Shown here piece by piece: positions 16,912 through 26,083 of a stretch of 47,604 bases of DNA. The notes under the pieces were generated by a model. The model made no database searches and had not been told where the DNA came from. It saw only the letters and a program-made list of their open reading frames with translations. The stretch's first letter is position 1, and every line of letters begins with the position of its first letter. The DNA is from an uncultured Alistipes sp. (GTDB taxonomy: Bacteria; Bacteroidota; Bacteroidia; Bacteroidales; Rikenellaceae). The position numbers and the translations under genes were made by a program. The stretch covers positions 1-47,604 of the forward strand of contig CAAGBI010000021.1 of NCBI GenBank assembly GCA_900768015.1, in the 5' to 3' direction.

Positions 16912-18635
16912 TATCTCTTCTTCTTTGATTTGTTAAGTTTTGTGCGCAACTCCTTGACTGCGCGCTGCATGGTCTTATCTATGGGGTAGATGTTGTAGTA
17001 GAAGCCCGCATCGTCGTGCAGAGCATTGCGACCAATGTAGGCACGCAACTGCGCCTCGATAATATCGCGCGACATGGCAAGGCCCACATCGTCCCTCTCC
17101 ACGCCATTGCGCTCGGCATAGGCAACAAAATTCTCCACAAGATCGCCCCTTGAGAGCAGTGTATCCAATTCCGCAAGCGAACTTACAGCATCCATCTCTG
17201 CACGATGACGGTCCGTAAACTCCATCGTGTAGCGATACAACACATTGGTATTCCACACCTTACGATAGTAGTCACTCATACCAACCGTGTCGAGCGGCAT
17301 AAAGACATCGGGCATAATACCGCCACCGCCATATACCGTGCGACCATCCTTGGTCTTGAACTTCTGCGACTCGTCGAAGTGGATGGAGTCTGCCGAGAAA
17401 AACTCGTTGCGGTTATAGCGGTCGATAATATCCATATGGTAGGCCATCTCGTCGCCATTGGTGTAGGGGCGCTGAATGGAGCGACCCGAGGGGGTGTAGT
17501 AGCGTGCCACGGTGAGGCGTATCGCCGAGCCATCCGTGAAGGGTATCTGCGACTGCACAAGACCCTTACCAAAGGTGCGACGGCCGATGATTACACCGCG
17601 GTCGTTATCCTGTATGGCACCCGCCAAAATCTCACTCGACGAGGCACTGGTCTCATCCACAAGTATTGCCACCTCCAAGTCCGTAGAGCCGCCATTACCG
17701 CGACTATACTCCTTTATCTGCTCGCCGAAGCGGTCCTCCGTGTAGACGATAAGGCTATTCTCGGGCAGGAACTCGTTGGCAATGAGTATCGCCTGGTCGA
17801 GGAAGCCGCCACCATTACCGCGCAAATCTATAATTATGCCACGCAGACCCTCCTCGCGGAGTTTCACAATGGCGTTACGCATCTCGCTATATGAGGTGCG
17901 CGCAAACTGCGAGAGGCGCACAAAGCCAATCTTCGCCTCGCTGTCGAGCATAAACGAGGTCTCGATGCTATGTATCTCGATTGGCGCGCGCGTAACCTCG
18001 ATGTCGACAAGCTCGTTGAGTGCTGCACGCTTAACGCCCAACATCACTCGCGTACCGCGCTTGCCACGCATAAGGCGCACCATGGAGTCCTGCGGAATCT
18101 TCTGTCCCGCAACCACCCTACCGTCAATCTTCACGATGCGGTCACCAGGGCGCACACCCGCCTCCGACGAGGGTCCCTTGGGGATTACGCTAAGCACCGT
18201 AATCGTATCTGTCGAGGCGTTAAAGACGATGCCTATGCCATCGAACTCACCCTCCAACGACTCGTTAACCTCCGAGAACATCTTCGCGGGGATATACTCC
18301 GAGTGGGGGTCGAGCTCCGAGAGCAATGCTGGTATGGCCTTCTCGTAGATAGTATCGAGCTGTATGGGGTCGACATAGTAGTTACGCACGAAGGCTATCG
18401 TCTGCAGCAGCTTGTCGTCACCCGCCAAGTAGTGCTCCATAGCCGCCATCTCGCGCGCATATTCGGCCATATCTACATTCGTCGTGCCGTCGTTCTCGGC
18501 CATAAGCTCCTGAATACGAGCCCTCTCGCTGCTGCGACCCAAGCCTATACCAAACCATATAGCACCCGCAACAACGCTAACCAATACCGCCGACCACAGC
18601 AACGACGAAACCCTCTTTACTCTATTCTCGGACAT
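16911..18635 (-). CDS. S41-family carboxy-terminal processing peptidase
   Basis: This 574-residue periplasmic, membrane-anchored serine protease resembles CtpA/Prc. An N-terminal transmembrane helix (about 9-28) is followed by a helical region, a PDZ domain (about 115-200; TITVLSVIPKGPSSEAGVRPGDRI) and the S41 domain (about 210-410). Within it DETSASSSEILAGA carries the nucleophilic Ser and RRTFGKGLVQSQ the general-base Lys. A C-terminal extension of about 160 residues ends in a basic tail. Such proteases trim C-termini of envelope proteins. It lies 46 bases after the DUF3078 barrel gene and is coupled to the small membrane protein. Confidence 0.9.
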   Translation of the reverse strand: MSENRVKRVSSLLWSAVLVSVVAGAIWFGIGLGRSSERARIQELMAENDGTTNVDMAEYAREMAAMEHYLAGDDKLLQTIAFVRNYYVDPIQLDTIYEKAIPALLSELDPHSEYIPAKMFSEVNESLEGEFDGIGIVFNASTDTITVLSVIPKGPSSEAGVRPGDRIVKIDGRVVAGQKIPQDSMVRLMRGKRGTRVMLGVKRAALNELVDIEVTRAPIEIHSIETSFMLDSEAKIGFVRLSQFARTSYSEMRNAIVKLREEGLRGIIIDLRGNGGGFLDQAILIANEFLPENSLIVYTEDRFGEQIKEYSRGNGGSTDLEVAILVDETSASSSEILAGAIQDNDRGVIIGRRTFGKGLVQSQIPFTDGSAIRLTVARYYTPSGRSIQRPYTNGDEMAYHMDIIDRYNRNEFFSADSIHFDESQKFKTKDGRTVYGGGGIMPDVFMPLDTVGMSDYYRKVWNTNVLYRYTMEFTDRHRAEMDAVSSLAELDTLLSRGDLVENFVAYAERNGVERDDVGLAMSRDIIEAQLRAYIGRNALHDDAGFYYNIYPIDKTMQRAVKELRTKLNKSKKKR

Positions 18636-18681
18636 ACTACCCTACCTATGCAAAGACTCCTCCAAACCTGCGAAAGAGGGA

Positions 18682-19767
18682 TTACTTATTCTTAAATGTG
18701 TAAGTAAGACCTACAGAGAGCATTGACGATACCTGCAATTTGTGGTACTCAGCCTTGTTGTAGTAGAGCTGGAAGTAGATCTGTGTAGAGATATACTTCG
18801 TTGCCTTGATGTCGATTGTGTTCTCCCAGCGTAGCGTAGGCACAACATGCTCGTAAGCAGACTTATCCACCGCCTTGCTATAAGATGAAAGGTCGGTAAT
18901 CCAACCGTAGAACGAGTATGCAGTAGTGCGGTAGCGCAACCAGCCATTCTTACCCCATGTCTTGTCGAAGTCGAGCTGAATTGAGAGACCACCCTCGAAC
19001 TTCGATGTCTGGCCATAAGCCACACCATACGCCTTATCCTTCAATGTGGGCACGCCATCAACAAGCTCCCAGAATACCGCGGGGTCGTTTACGAATGTGC
19101 CACTCATAGCTATAGGCGCGAGGTTCACCTTGAGTGGGAAGCGCTCCGAGGGGAGGATGTATGTAAAACCGACTGAAGCATCAAGATAGCCTGGGGTCAT
19201 GAAGTTTGAGATGCGGTAAGCGCCAATCTGCTTATCACCACGCGCGCTGTAGCCTGGAGCAAACTGCGTACGGAACTTTATGTTAGCACCATACGACCAA
19301 TCCTTAACCAAGGCCCACTGAGGCGATGTTGAGAGTGCAATCTCATCGACATTCTTGAACCACACGCCACGCTGCTTGCCCTGAAGCTCCATCTTCATGT
19401 TGTTGTAGCCGAACTTTGCAGTTGCGGTGTTTGTGAGCGTGAAGCGGCCCTTATTATACTTATGCAAGAAGTTCAAGCTCGCCAAGACTGTAACGGTGTT
19501 ATCACCCGATGCCTGCCATGACTTGCTGTATGCAGTAAGCGAGCCGTGGAGGTTTGCCGAGAAGTCTACGGTGTTATGCTCCTTGCGCTTTGCAAGGCGG
19601 TCTGCGCGCAACTTTGCATCCGACACATAGTCCGCATCGAGCGACTGAGTCTTCATCTCGTTACCAAAGCTTGCCCCCTGCGCATTTACATCATCCATCG
19701 ACACCTGTGCCACTGCACCACTAAGCGTAAATGCCGCCAAAAGAAGAGTTAGATAGAATTTCTTCAT
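18682..19767 (-). CDS. DUF3078-type outer-membrane beta-barrel protein
   Basis: This 361-residue protein starts with a signal peptide (MKKFYLTLLLAAFTLSGAVAQ). It has alternating beta-strand patterns through its length and ends in an aromatic strand (LTYTFKNK). Segments such as KFRTQFAPGY and ISNFMTPGYLDASVGFTY match my recollection of DUF3078, a Bacteroidetes-restricted outer-membrane family. Its function is unknown. It is probably first in a transcript with the S41 protease (46-base gap). Confidence 0.75.
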   Translation of the reverse strand: MKKFYLTLLLAAFTLSGAVAQVSMDDVNAQGASFGNEMKTQSLDADYVSDAKLRADRLAKRKEHNTVDFSANLHGSLTAYSKSWQASGDNTVTVLASLNFLHKYNKGRFTLTNTATAKFGYNNMKMELQGKQRGVWFKNVDEIALSTSPQWALVKDWSYGANIKFRTQFAPGYSARGDKQIGAYRISNFMTPGYLDASVGFTYILPSERFPLKVNLAPIAMSGTFVNDPAVFWELVDGVPTLKDKAYGVAYGQTSKFEGGLSIQLDFDKTWGKNGWLRYRTTAYSFYGWITDLSSYSKAVDKSAYEHVVPTLRWENTIDIKATKYISTQIYFQLYYNKAEYHKLQVSSMLSVGLTYTFKNK

Positions 19768-19821
19768 AATATCAATATCGTTTATAGTTTATTCTTATAC
19801 TGGGATTTGAATTTACAATTG

Positions 19822-19829
19822 CAAATATA
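19822..19829 (-). promoter_or_regulatory. -7 box of the DUF3078 gene
   Basis: TATATTTG on the minus strand, about 55 bases before the ATG at 19767. No convincing -33 is seen. It is back to back with the nfo -7 box. Confidence 0.5.
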
Positions 19830-19851
19830 CTAATCTTTTCTCAATTTTTTG

Positions 19852-19859
19852 TATCTTTG
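19852..19859 (+). promoter_or_regulatory. -7 box of the nfo operon
   Basis: TATCTTTG lies 40 bases before the ATG at 19899. It overlaps the TTG start at 19857 and sits just before an ATG at 19863, so neither is likely to be used. Confidence 0.65.
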
Positions 19860-19898
19860 CCTATGATAAATAACAACAACGATAAAAAGATTTATACA

Positions 19899-20744
19899 AT
19901 GAAATATTTTGGAGCACATGTTAGCGCATCGGGCGGAGTTGAGAACGCCGTAAAAAATGCGCAGGATATAGGGGCTACGGCCTTTGCACTATTTACGAAG
20001 AACCAGCGCCAGTGGATAGCCCCCGCACTCACTGATAGTCAGGTTGCTACATTCCGAGAGGCAGCCGCAAAGGCGGGATATAGCGCAGCGCAGATTCTCC
20101 CCCACGACAGCTACCTCATCAACCTCGGTCACCCCGATGAGGAGGGCCTCGAGAAGTCACGCGAGTCATTTTTCGAGGAGATGGCACGCTGCGAGCGCCT
20201 CGGCCTCGACCGCCTCAACTTCCACCCTGGCAGCCACCTCAAGCGCATTAGCGAGGAGGGCTCGCTGGACCGCATCGCCGAGTCCATCAACATGGCATTG
20301 GCACGCACCAAGGGTGTGACAGCCGTATTGGAGAACACCGCAGGTCAGGGCTCAAACCTCGGCTTTAAGTTCGAGCACCTCGCCTATATCATTGAGCGCG
20401 TGGAGGATAAGAGCCGCGTGGGCGTATGTCTCGACACATGTCACACCTTTGCTGCGGGCTACGACCTACGCACCCGCGAGGCGTGTGATGCAACATTTGC
20501 AGAGTTCGACCGCGTGGTAGGTTTCAAATATCTGCGTGGCATGCACCTTAACGATGCTATGCGTCCCTTGGGTAGCCGCATCGACCGTCACTCACCCCTC
20601 GGCGATGGCGAGATTGGCTGGGAGTGCTTCCGTTACATCGCCCAGGACCCCCGCTTTGACAACATACCCCTCATCCTCGAGACCCCCGACGAGGCTCGCT
20701 GGGCGGAGGAGATTGCCAAGCTTAAAGAGTTTGCTAACCAATAA
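19899..20744 (+). CDS. nfo: Endonuclease IV (AP endonuclease)
   Basis: This 281-residue TIM-barrel enzyme incises DNA 5' to abasic sites using three zinc ions. Metal-ligand motifs are in order: FGAHVSASGG near the N-terminus, LNFHPGSHLKR, ENTAGQGSNLG, VCLDTCHTFAAGYD and HLNDAMRPLGSRIDRH with GDGEIG. The length is close to E. coli Nfo. The start at 19899 (MKYFGAHVSASGG) aligns with the family and lies 40 bases past the -7 box. It is the first gene of an operon; the galactanase gene begins 11 bases after its stop. Confidence 0.96.
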   Translation: MKYFGAHVSASGGVENAVKNAQDIGATAFALFTKNQRQWIAPALTDSQVATFREAAAKAGYSAAQILPHDSYLINLGHPDEEGLEKSRESFFEEMARCERLGLDRLNFHPGSHLKRISEEGSLDRIAESINMALARTKGVTAVLENTAGQGSNLGFKFEHLAYIIERVEDKSRVGVCLDTCHTFAAGYDLRTREACDATFAEFDRVVGFKYLRGMHLNDAMRPLGSRIDRHSPLGDGEIGWECFRYIAQDPRFDNIPLILETPDEARWAEEIAKLKEFANQ

Positions 20745-20755
20745 TTTACACGAAT

Positions 20756-21724
20756 ATGAAGAGAGTATTATGCCTTATCGTAGCGCTCATTGCCTTTGAC
20801 GCAGCCGAGGCGCAAATTGCAATCGAAAAACCCTTTGCCGTGGGTGCCGACATCTCGTGGCTACAGTCACAGGAGGAGCGTGGCACTAAGTTTAGCGACG
20901 GAGGTGTGGAGGGCGATGCTCTCGATATTTTGCGCGACAACGGCTTTAATTACATCCGTTTGCGCCTATTCGTAAACCCCAAGTCGGAACTCGGCTACTC
21001 GCAGCGCGATGGCTACTGCGACCTTGAGCATACGCTTGCCATGGCTAAGCGCATCAAGGAGGCGGGCATGATGTTCCTCTTGGACTTCCACTACTCGGAC
21101 AACTGGGCAGACCCCGCAAAGCAGATTATGCCTCAGGCATGGCAGACATATTCGTATGACGAGGTGTGCGAGGCGGTGTATAACCACACCAAGGAGACGC
21201 TCCTCGCCCTCGAGGCGCAGGGCACACTGCCCGATATGGTGCAGGTGGGTAACGAGGTGAGCAACGGCATGTTGTGGCCCTATGGCTCTGTACGCCACAC
21301 ATTTAGTGGTTTGTGCGGTCTCTTGAAGGAGGGCGTGCGTGCAGTTAGGGAGTATGCCCCCGATGCAGAGATTATGATTCATGTTGCCCTTGGTGGTCAG
21401 GCCGAGGAGTCGGAGCGCTTCTTCGACGCTATGGAGGAGTATGGCGTGGAGTACGACATTATCGGTCAGTCGTACTACCCCGAGTGGCATGGCACATTGG
21501 AGGAGCTGGAGGCAAACACCAACGCCTTGGTGCTCAAGTACAACAAGCCACTTATCGTTGTGGAGTATCGCGACCACTACCTCGACATTGAGCGTATCGT
21601 AAGCGCATTGCCCAACGGCTTGGGTCGTGGCACATTCATCTGGGAGGCTACCTCGCCACAATGGGGCAAGCTCTTTGATGAGACGGGCGCTGCGACACCC
21701 GCACTTGACGACTATAATAGATAA
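20756..21724 (+). CDS. Arabinogalactan endo-beta-1,4-galactanase (GH53)
   Basis: This 322-residue secreted glycosidase has a signal peptide (MKRVLCLIVALIAFDAAEA) and a single GH53 TIM barrel. FAVGADISWLQSQEERG opens the catalytic domain. VQVGNEVSNG places the acid/base at Glu167 and LIVVEYRDH the nucleophile at Glu270, as expected for clan GH-A. It should cleave beta-1,4-galactan side chains of pectin. There is no lipobox, so it is probably periplasmic or released. It sits between nfo and mntP with gaps of 11 and 5 bases and no susC/D nearby, an unusual setting for a polysaccharide hydrolase. Confidence 0.92.
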   Translation: MKRVLCLIVALIAFDAAEAQIAIEKPFAVGADISWLQSQEERGTKFSDGGVEGDALDILRDNGFNYIRLRLFVNPKSELGYSQRDGYCDLEHTLAMAKRIKEAGMMFLLDFHYSDNWADPAKQIMPQAWQTYSYDEVCEAVYNHTKETLLALEAQGTLPDMVQVGNEVSNGMLWPYGSVRHTFSGLCGLLKEGVRAVREYAPDAEIMIHVALGGQAEESERFFDAMEEYGVEYDIIGQSYYPEWHGTLEELEANTNALVLKYNKPLIVVEYRDHYLDIERIVSALPNGLGRGTFIWEATSPQWGKLFDETGAATPALDDYNR

Positions 21725-21729
21725 TAGAT

Positions 21730-22287
21730 ATGGGATTGATTGAACTACTGCTAATCTCGGTGGGATTAGCCATGGATGCCTTTGCCGTCTCGGTGGGTAA
21801 GGGCATGACACTTAAGCGCGTGCGCCCACGCCACGCCCTTACAGCAGGTGTATGGTTTGGCGTGTTTCAGGGCCTAATGCCCTTGATAGGCTACTTCGTG
21901 GGCCAGAGCTTCGCGGAATATGTCGTGAGCGTCGACCACTGGATAGCCTTTGGCCTACTGATACTTATCGGCGTTAATATGATACGCGAGGCTATGAGTG
22001 GCGAGGAGGAAGAGGTGGATGGCAGCTTCGGTGTGCGCACCATGCTCGTTATGGCCATCGCCACGAGCATCGACGCATTGGCTGTGGGTATCTCTATGGC
22101 GTTTCTCGATGTCAATATATGGTTCTCGGCGGCGGTTATCTGCGTTGTGACGCTCCTAATCTCTGCTGCAGGCGTATATTTGGGCTCGGCCTTTGGCACG
22201 CGCCTCGGCTCCAAGGCGGGCATCGTAGGCGGCGTAATCTTGATAGCCATAGGTATCAAAATCGTTGTGGAACATGTCTGGCTATAG
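21730..22287 (+). CDS. mntP: Manganese efflux pump MntP
   Basis: This 185-residue inner-membrane exporter has six predicted transmembrane helices in two repeats. Each repeat carries the family Asp motif: GLAMDAFAVSVGKG in helix 1 and ATSIDALAVGISMAF in helix 4. It exports Mn2+ to avoid manganese toxicity. No yybP-ykoY-like leader is seen: it starts 5 bases after the galactanase gene and must be co-transcribed with nfo. Downstream lies repeat element A, whose central hairpin with a T-run can act as the operon terminator. Confidence 0.93.
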   Translation: MGLIELLLISVGLAMDAFAVSVGKGMTLKRVRPRHALTAGVWFGVFQGLMPLIGYFVGQSFAEYVVSVDHWIAFGLLILIGVNMIREAMSGEEEEVDGSFGVRTMLVMAIATSIDALAVGISMAFLDVNIWFSAAVICVVTLLISAAGVYLGSAFGTRLGSKAGIVGGVILIAIGIKIVVEHVWL

Positions 22288-22304
22288 GTAAAATTCGGTA
22301 TTAG

Positions 22305-22348
22305 AGTAAAACACCTAACTTTAGCGCCACACTCAAATTTATTGTCAA
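22305..22348 (+). repeat. Partial duplicate of the left end of element A
   Basis: A 44-base sequence is repeated immediately downstream (22349-22392) with 39 of 44 positions identical. It contains TTAGCGCCACACTC plus the outer left arm AAATTTATTGTCA, but no right half. It is therefore an orphan half-copy of the dispersed element, arranged in direct tandem. Confidence 0.85.
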
Positions 22349-22364
22349 AGTAAAACACCTAATA

Positions 22365-22511
22365 TTAGCGCTACACCCAAATTTATTGTCAGAAGGGTGC
22401 CGAGTGCAACACTCGGCAAAAATGCCACCGATGGGTAGTACTTAGGCGTACATCCCATTGGTGGCATTTTTTGTTAGGGGCCGCAATCGACCCCTTATCA
22501 CAATAAATTTA
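22365..22511 (+). repeat. Stop-codon-anchored palindromic element, copy A
   Basis: The outer stem is 22379-22389 with 22500-22510 (11 bp), followed by the conserved C-A-G / A-T-C internal loop and AAGGG/CCCTT. The left arm carries an extra perfect 8-bp hairpin (gccgagtg/cactcggc). The central 18-bp hairpin (22418-22435 with 22454-22471) has a TAGTAC...GTACA apex and is followed by a T-run, so it can also terminate mntP transcription. The element ends on the TAA stop (22509-22511) of the minus-strand PII-like gene. Confidence 0.85.
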
Positions 22512-22802
22512 CATGCATTGGGTTATATCCCAGACGAATGCTCGCGAACCCTGCTGCTTTGTGGTAAAGTCAATCTCGCGCACCGCCTCGAGGAGCACGG
22601 GGATCTTCTCATCCTCAACGATAGCGAGGATTGAGGTGTTCATTGAGGGCCACGCATGTGTGCCGTAGTGGGGCTCACCATCGTAGGTACCACGACCCTC
22701 GGTGAGTGCCCAGCGTGTGAAGCCACGCACGCCATTGTCGTCGAGCATCTTGTTTACTCGGTCGGTGAGTGCCTGGTTGTATGATAAAAAGAATGCTTTC
22801 AT
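22509..22802 (-). CDS. Small PII-like protein linked to RND efflux operon
   Basis: This 97-residue protein (MKAFFLSYNQALTDRV...) has the length and beta-alpha-beta pattern of a single GlnB-like ferredoxin-fold domain, with the closing strand FVWDITQCM. The ATG at 22802 is preferred over TTG at 22808. No uridylylation T-loop of classical PII can be recognised. It is the last gene of the efflux operon, 54 bases after the RND pump. PII-like partners (for example DUF3240) are known beside cation RND pumps, so a regulatory or metal-sensing role is possible but unproven. Its stop codon is embedded in repeat element A. Confidence 0.65.
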   Translation of the reverse strand: MKAFFLSYNQALTDRVNKMLDDNGVRGFTRWALTEGRGTYDGEPHYGTHAWPSMNTSILAIVEDEKIPVLLEAVREIDFTTKQQGSRAFVWDITQCM

Positions 22803-22856
22803 CTTCAATAGGTTATTAAGGGTTGGCGAGGCGAAAACCTCGCCAACTCGTTATTA

Positions 22857-25800
22857 TTAGTTATTAGCTGCTCGCTTAGCCATCTGCTCACGGATGAAGG
22901 CCTCGTCGTGCGCCTCCTGCTCAGCCTTGCGGCGTGCGCGGCGCTCCTTGCTGCCCTCGAGCATTGCGTAGAGCGAAGGTACGATGAAGAGGGTGATGAT
23001 GGTAGACATCAAGAGACCACCTACAACCGCGATACCCATAGGCTGCCATGTCTCAGAACCCTCACCGATGCCGAGTGCCATAGGCAACATACCGAGCACG
23101 GTGGTGAGTGATGTCATCAACACGGGGCGGAGACGACTCTTACCACCATTGATAACGGCGTCAGAGATTGTCGAGCCACGCTCAACGAGCAAGTTCATGT
23201 AGTCCACCATCACGATACCGTTCTTCGTAACGATACCCACGAGCATGATAGCACCGATAAGCGCGATAAGCGAGAGAGGTGTGTTTGTGAGCCACAACGC
23301 GATGAATACACCCGACATAGCGAAGGGGATGGTAAACATGATGATGAAGGGGTAGAGCAACGACTCGAACTGTGTAGCCATCACGATGTAAACCAACACG
23401 ATGATAAGGATGAGCAAGAGACCGATATCGGAGAAAGCCTCGCCCTGGTCCTCGATAGAACCACCCAACTCGAGTGAAAGACCTGTGGGCACCTCGTAGT
23501 CGGCAAGCATAGCGTTAACCTCAGCAACGGCGTCACCAAGTGCTACGCCAGCACCTACAGAGCCCTCTACGGTCACGATACGCTGACGGTTCTCGCGCTC
23601 GATCTCGGGAGAAGCCTGCTCCTCGGTGATTGTTGCCACATCCTTAAGCTTGATAGCCTGACCAGTAGCGGTGTATAGCACGATGTTCTCCACATCCTCG
23701 ATGTTCTTGCGGAACTCCTCGGCATAGCGAACTACGATATTGTACTCGTCGCCATCCTCGCGGTACTTCGCGCACTCGTAACCATAGATACGGTTACGGA
23801 TGAACTGCGCAGCAGTAGCCGAGTTAATGCCGTAGTATGCGAGTTTCTGGCGGTCGAAGCTTACATTGAACTCGGGCTCGAGGTTCTCGCGCGAGAGCTT
23901 AACATCACGCATTGATGGCAACTGCGCCATCTTGGCCTTAAGCTCGTTAGCTGTAGCCATGGCGTTATCCATGTTGTGGCCGAAGACCTTGATGCTGACA
24001 TTGCTTGCGCCACCGCCCATACCACCCTGCTGACCACCAGGGATTACCTGGAACTCGTCAATCTCGGGAATTGCAGCGAGGTCCTTACGCAAGTTATCCG
24101 AAATCTCGTAGATCGAAGGACGAACGACATCCTCGCGGCTGGGCATACGGAGGTTGAAGTTGATAAGGTGCGAGCCTGTTGTCTGCATTGCAGCGAAGGC
24201 GTTGTTCGATGAGCTCTCACCCGCAGAGGTACTTACCATGTGGATGTATGGGTAGTTCTCCGCGATGATAGCGTCAATCTGTCGTGCGATGCGCGAAGTC
24301 TCACTAACATGAGTATTCTGAGGGAGCTTCACGGTCATCGTGATACGCGAGTTATCCGAAGGTGGGAAGAACTCGGTAGGCACCTTGGTAATCAAAACAA
24401 GCGATACGCCAAATACCAAGAGCAACAACAATGTCGCAGTCTTACGCCACTTAACAACGAAGCGAAGCATCTTCTCGTAGAGGCCATCGAGCCACTGAAG
24501 GAAGAGGTCGATAGGCTTGTAGATGATACCGATACCCTTATAAGTGTGTGCGCCACCATCGAGCTTAAGCATATATGCCGAGAGCATAGGCGTAAGGGTG
24601 ATAGCCGCAGCGGTAGATACACACACTACGATAGTCACAATCCAACCGAGCTCCTTGAAGAGAATACCTGCCATACCGGGAATCATGGTCAAAGGCATGA
24701 ACACCGCAACGACAACCAATGTTGTAGCGATAACCGAGAGCCATACCTCGTTTGTAGCGTAGATAGCCGCCTCCTTAGGCTTCGAGCCACGCTCGATGTG
24801 CGTAGTGATGTTCTCCAACACCACGATAGCATCATCCACAACCATACCGATAGCGATAGAGAGCGCCGAGAGCGAGATGATGTTGAGCGTAGAGCCTGTA
24901 GCATAGAGGTAGATGAAGGCACAGATAAGCGAGATGGGGATGGTCAAGCAGATGATGAAGGTTGCACGCCAGCGACCCAAGAAGAACATCACCACCAAGA
25001 TCACGAAGATAAAGGCGAACATGATGGTCTCGGCGAGAGAGTTGATAGCGTCTTTTATATACTCCGAAGACTCGTAGATAGTCTCAACCTTGCAGTCGGG
25101 GGGCAATGTGGGGATAATATCCTCGAGCTTTGCCATCACCTCCTCAACAATCTGCACTGAGTTGGCACCTGTCTGCTTCTGTACAAGGATACGAACACCA
25201 CGACGACCGTTGATACGCTCATCCATTGTAAGCTCCTCGAGCGTATCCTTAATCTCGGCTACATCCGAGAGCATCACGGTGCGGCCACCCTGATTCGATA
25301 TTACGATGTCGAACAACTCACGGCTGTCGTCAAACTCAAGGTCGGTCTTGATGTTGAAGGTCTGCGTACCGAGATCGAGCTTACCGCCAGGAATGTTGAT
25401 ATTCTCCGATGCGATAATCTGGCCGAGCGACTCAACAGTAAGGCCATAAGCCTGGAGCTTGTTGGGGTCTACATTAACCTGCACCTCACGCTCACGAGCA
25501 CCGATAACGGCAACAGAACCGATACCGTTGATACGGTTAAGCTCGTTAACCATCTTATCATCGAGAATCTTGTAGAGCGCATTGTAGCTCTCGTCTGCCG
25601 TAACCGAGAGCATCATGATAGGCATCATCGAAGATGAGAACTTCATGACCGTAGGATACTCCACATCCTCGGGCAAGAGTGACTGTGTACGGCTCACAAC
25701 ATCACGCACATCGTTTGTTGCCTCCGTCAGGTCACATCCATACTCGAACTCGAGGGTTACGATAGAGACATTATCCGACGACTTTGAGGTGATCTTATCG

Positions 25801-26030
25801 AGGTTATCCACCGAGTTGAGCTGATCCTCCAACACACGGGTGATGTTGGTCTCGATATCCTCGGCATTACCACCAGGATACATGGTGATAACACTGATGT
25901 ATGGAACCTCGATATCGGGGAACTGGTCAACGCCGAGCTTGCTCACAGAGAACAAGCCAAAGACGATGACACCTATAAATATTAGCGCGGTCGAAATCGG
26001 TTTTCGCACCGCCGATTCATATATTTTCAT
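22857..26030 (-). CDS. RND-family multidrug efflux permease (AcrB-like)
   Basis: This 1057-residue inner-membrane pump has the 12-helix, two-porter-domain RND architecture. The first helix (about 11-30) is followed by the FPDIEVPYISVITMYPGG segment typical of hydrophobe/amphiphile exporters, and the middle helices contain SALSIAIGMVVDDAIVVLEN, with the Asp pair of the proton relay. The second half repeats this with GAIMLVGIVTKNGIVMVDY. A Gly-rich loop (GGQQGGMGGGASN) lies at about residue 660-675. It pairs with the fusion protein and TolC-like channel of the same operon. The substrate is not readable; the DD motif argues against a metal-type (CusA) pump. Confidence 0.93.
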   Translation of the reverse strand: MKIYESAVRKPISTALIFIGVIVFGLFSVSKLGVDQFPDIEVPYISVITMYPGGNAEDIETNITRVLEDQLNSVDNLDKITSKSSDNVSIVTLEFEYGCDLTEATNDVRDVVSRTQSLLPEDVEYPTVMKFSSSMMPIMMLSVTADESYNALYKILDDKMVNELNRINGIGSVAVIGAREREVQVNVDPNKLQAYGLTVESLGQIIASENINIPGGKLDLGTQTFNIKTDLEFDDSRELFDIVISNQGGRTVMLSDVAEIKDTLEELTMDERINGRRGVRILVQKQTGANSVQIVEEVMAKLEDIIPTLPPDCKVETIYESSEYIKDAINSLAETIMFAFIFVILVVMFFLGRWRATFIICLTIPISLICAFIYLYATGSTLNIISLSALSIAIGMVVDDAIVVLENITTHIERGSKPKEAAIYATNEVWLSVIATTLVVVAVFMPLTMIPGMAGILFKELGWIVTIVVCVSTAAAITLTPMLSAYMLKLDGGAHTYKGIGIIYKPIDLFLQWLDGLYEKMLRFVVKWRKTATLLLLLVFGVSLVLITKVPTEFFPPSDNSRITMTVKLPQNTHVSETSRIARQIDAIIAENYPYIHMVSTSAGESSSNNAFAAMQTTGSHLINFNLRMPSREDVVRPSIYEISDNLRKDLAAIPEIDEFQVIPGGQQGGMGGGASNVSIKVFGHNMDNAMATANELKAKMAQLPSMRDVKLSRENLEPEFNVSFDRQKLAYYGINSATAAQFIRNRIYGYECAKYREDGDEYNIVVRYAEEFRKNIEDVENIVLYTATGQAIKLKDVATITEEQASPEIERENRQRIVTVEGSVGAGVALGDAVAEVNAMLADYEVPTGLSLELGGSIEDQGEAFSDIGLLLILIIVLVYIVMATQFESLLYPFIIMFTIPFAMSGVFIALWLTNTPLSLIALIGAIMLVGIVTKNGIVMVDYMNLLVERGSTISDAVINGGKSRLRPVLMTSLTTVLGMLPMALGIGEGSETWQPMGIAVVGGLLMSTIITLFIVPSLYAMLEGSKERRARRKAEQEAHDEAFIREQMAKRAANN

Positions 26031-26083
26031 CTATATAGAGTTTTTAAGTATGTATAGGTCTTAACATCTATATCATCATCATG

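Noticed and set aside
17205..18695. Overlapping + strand frames opposite the S41 protease
   Set aside because: They are antisense to an intact PDZ-S41 gene and have low-complexity basic composition without domains.
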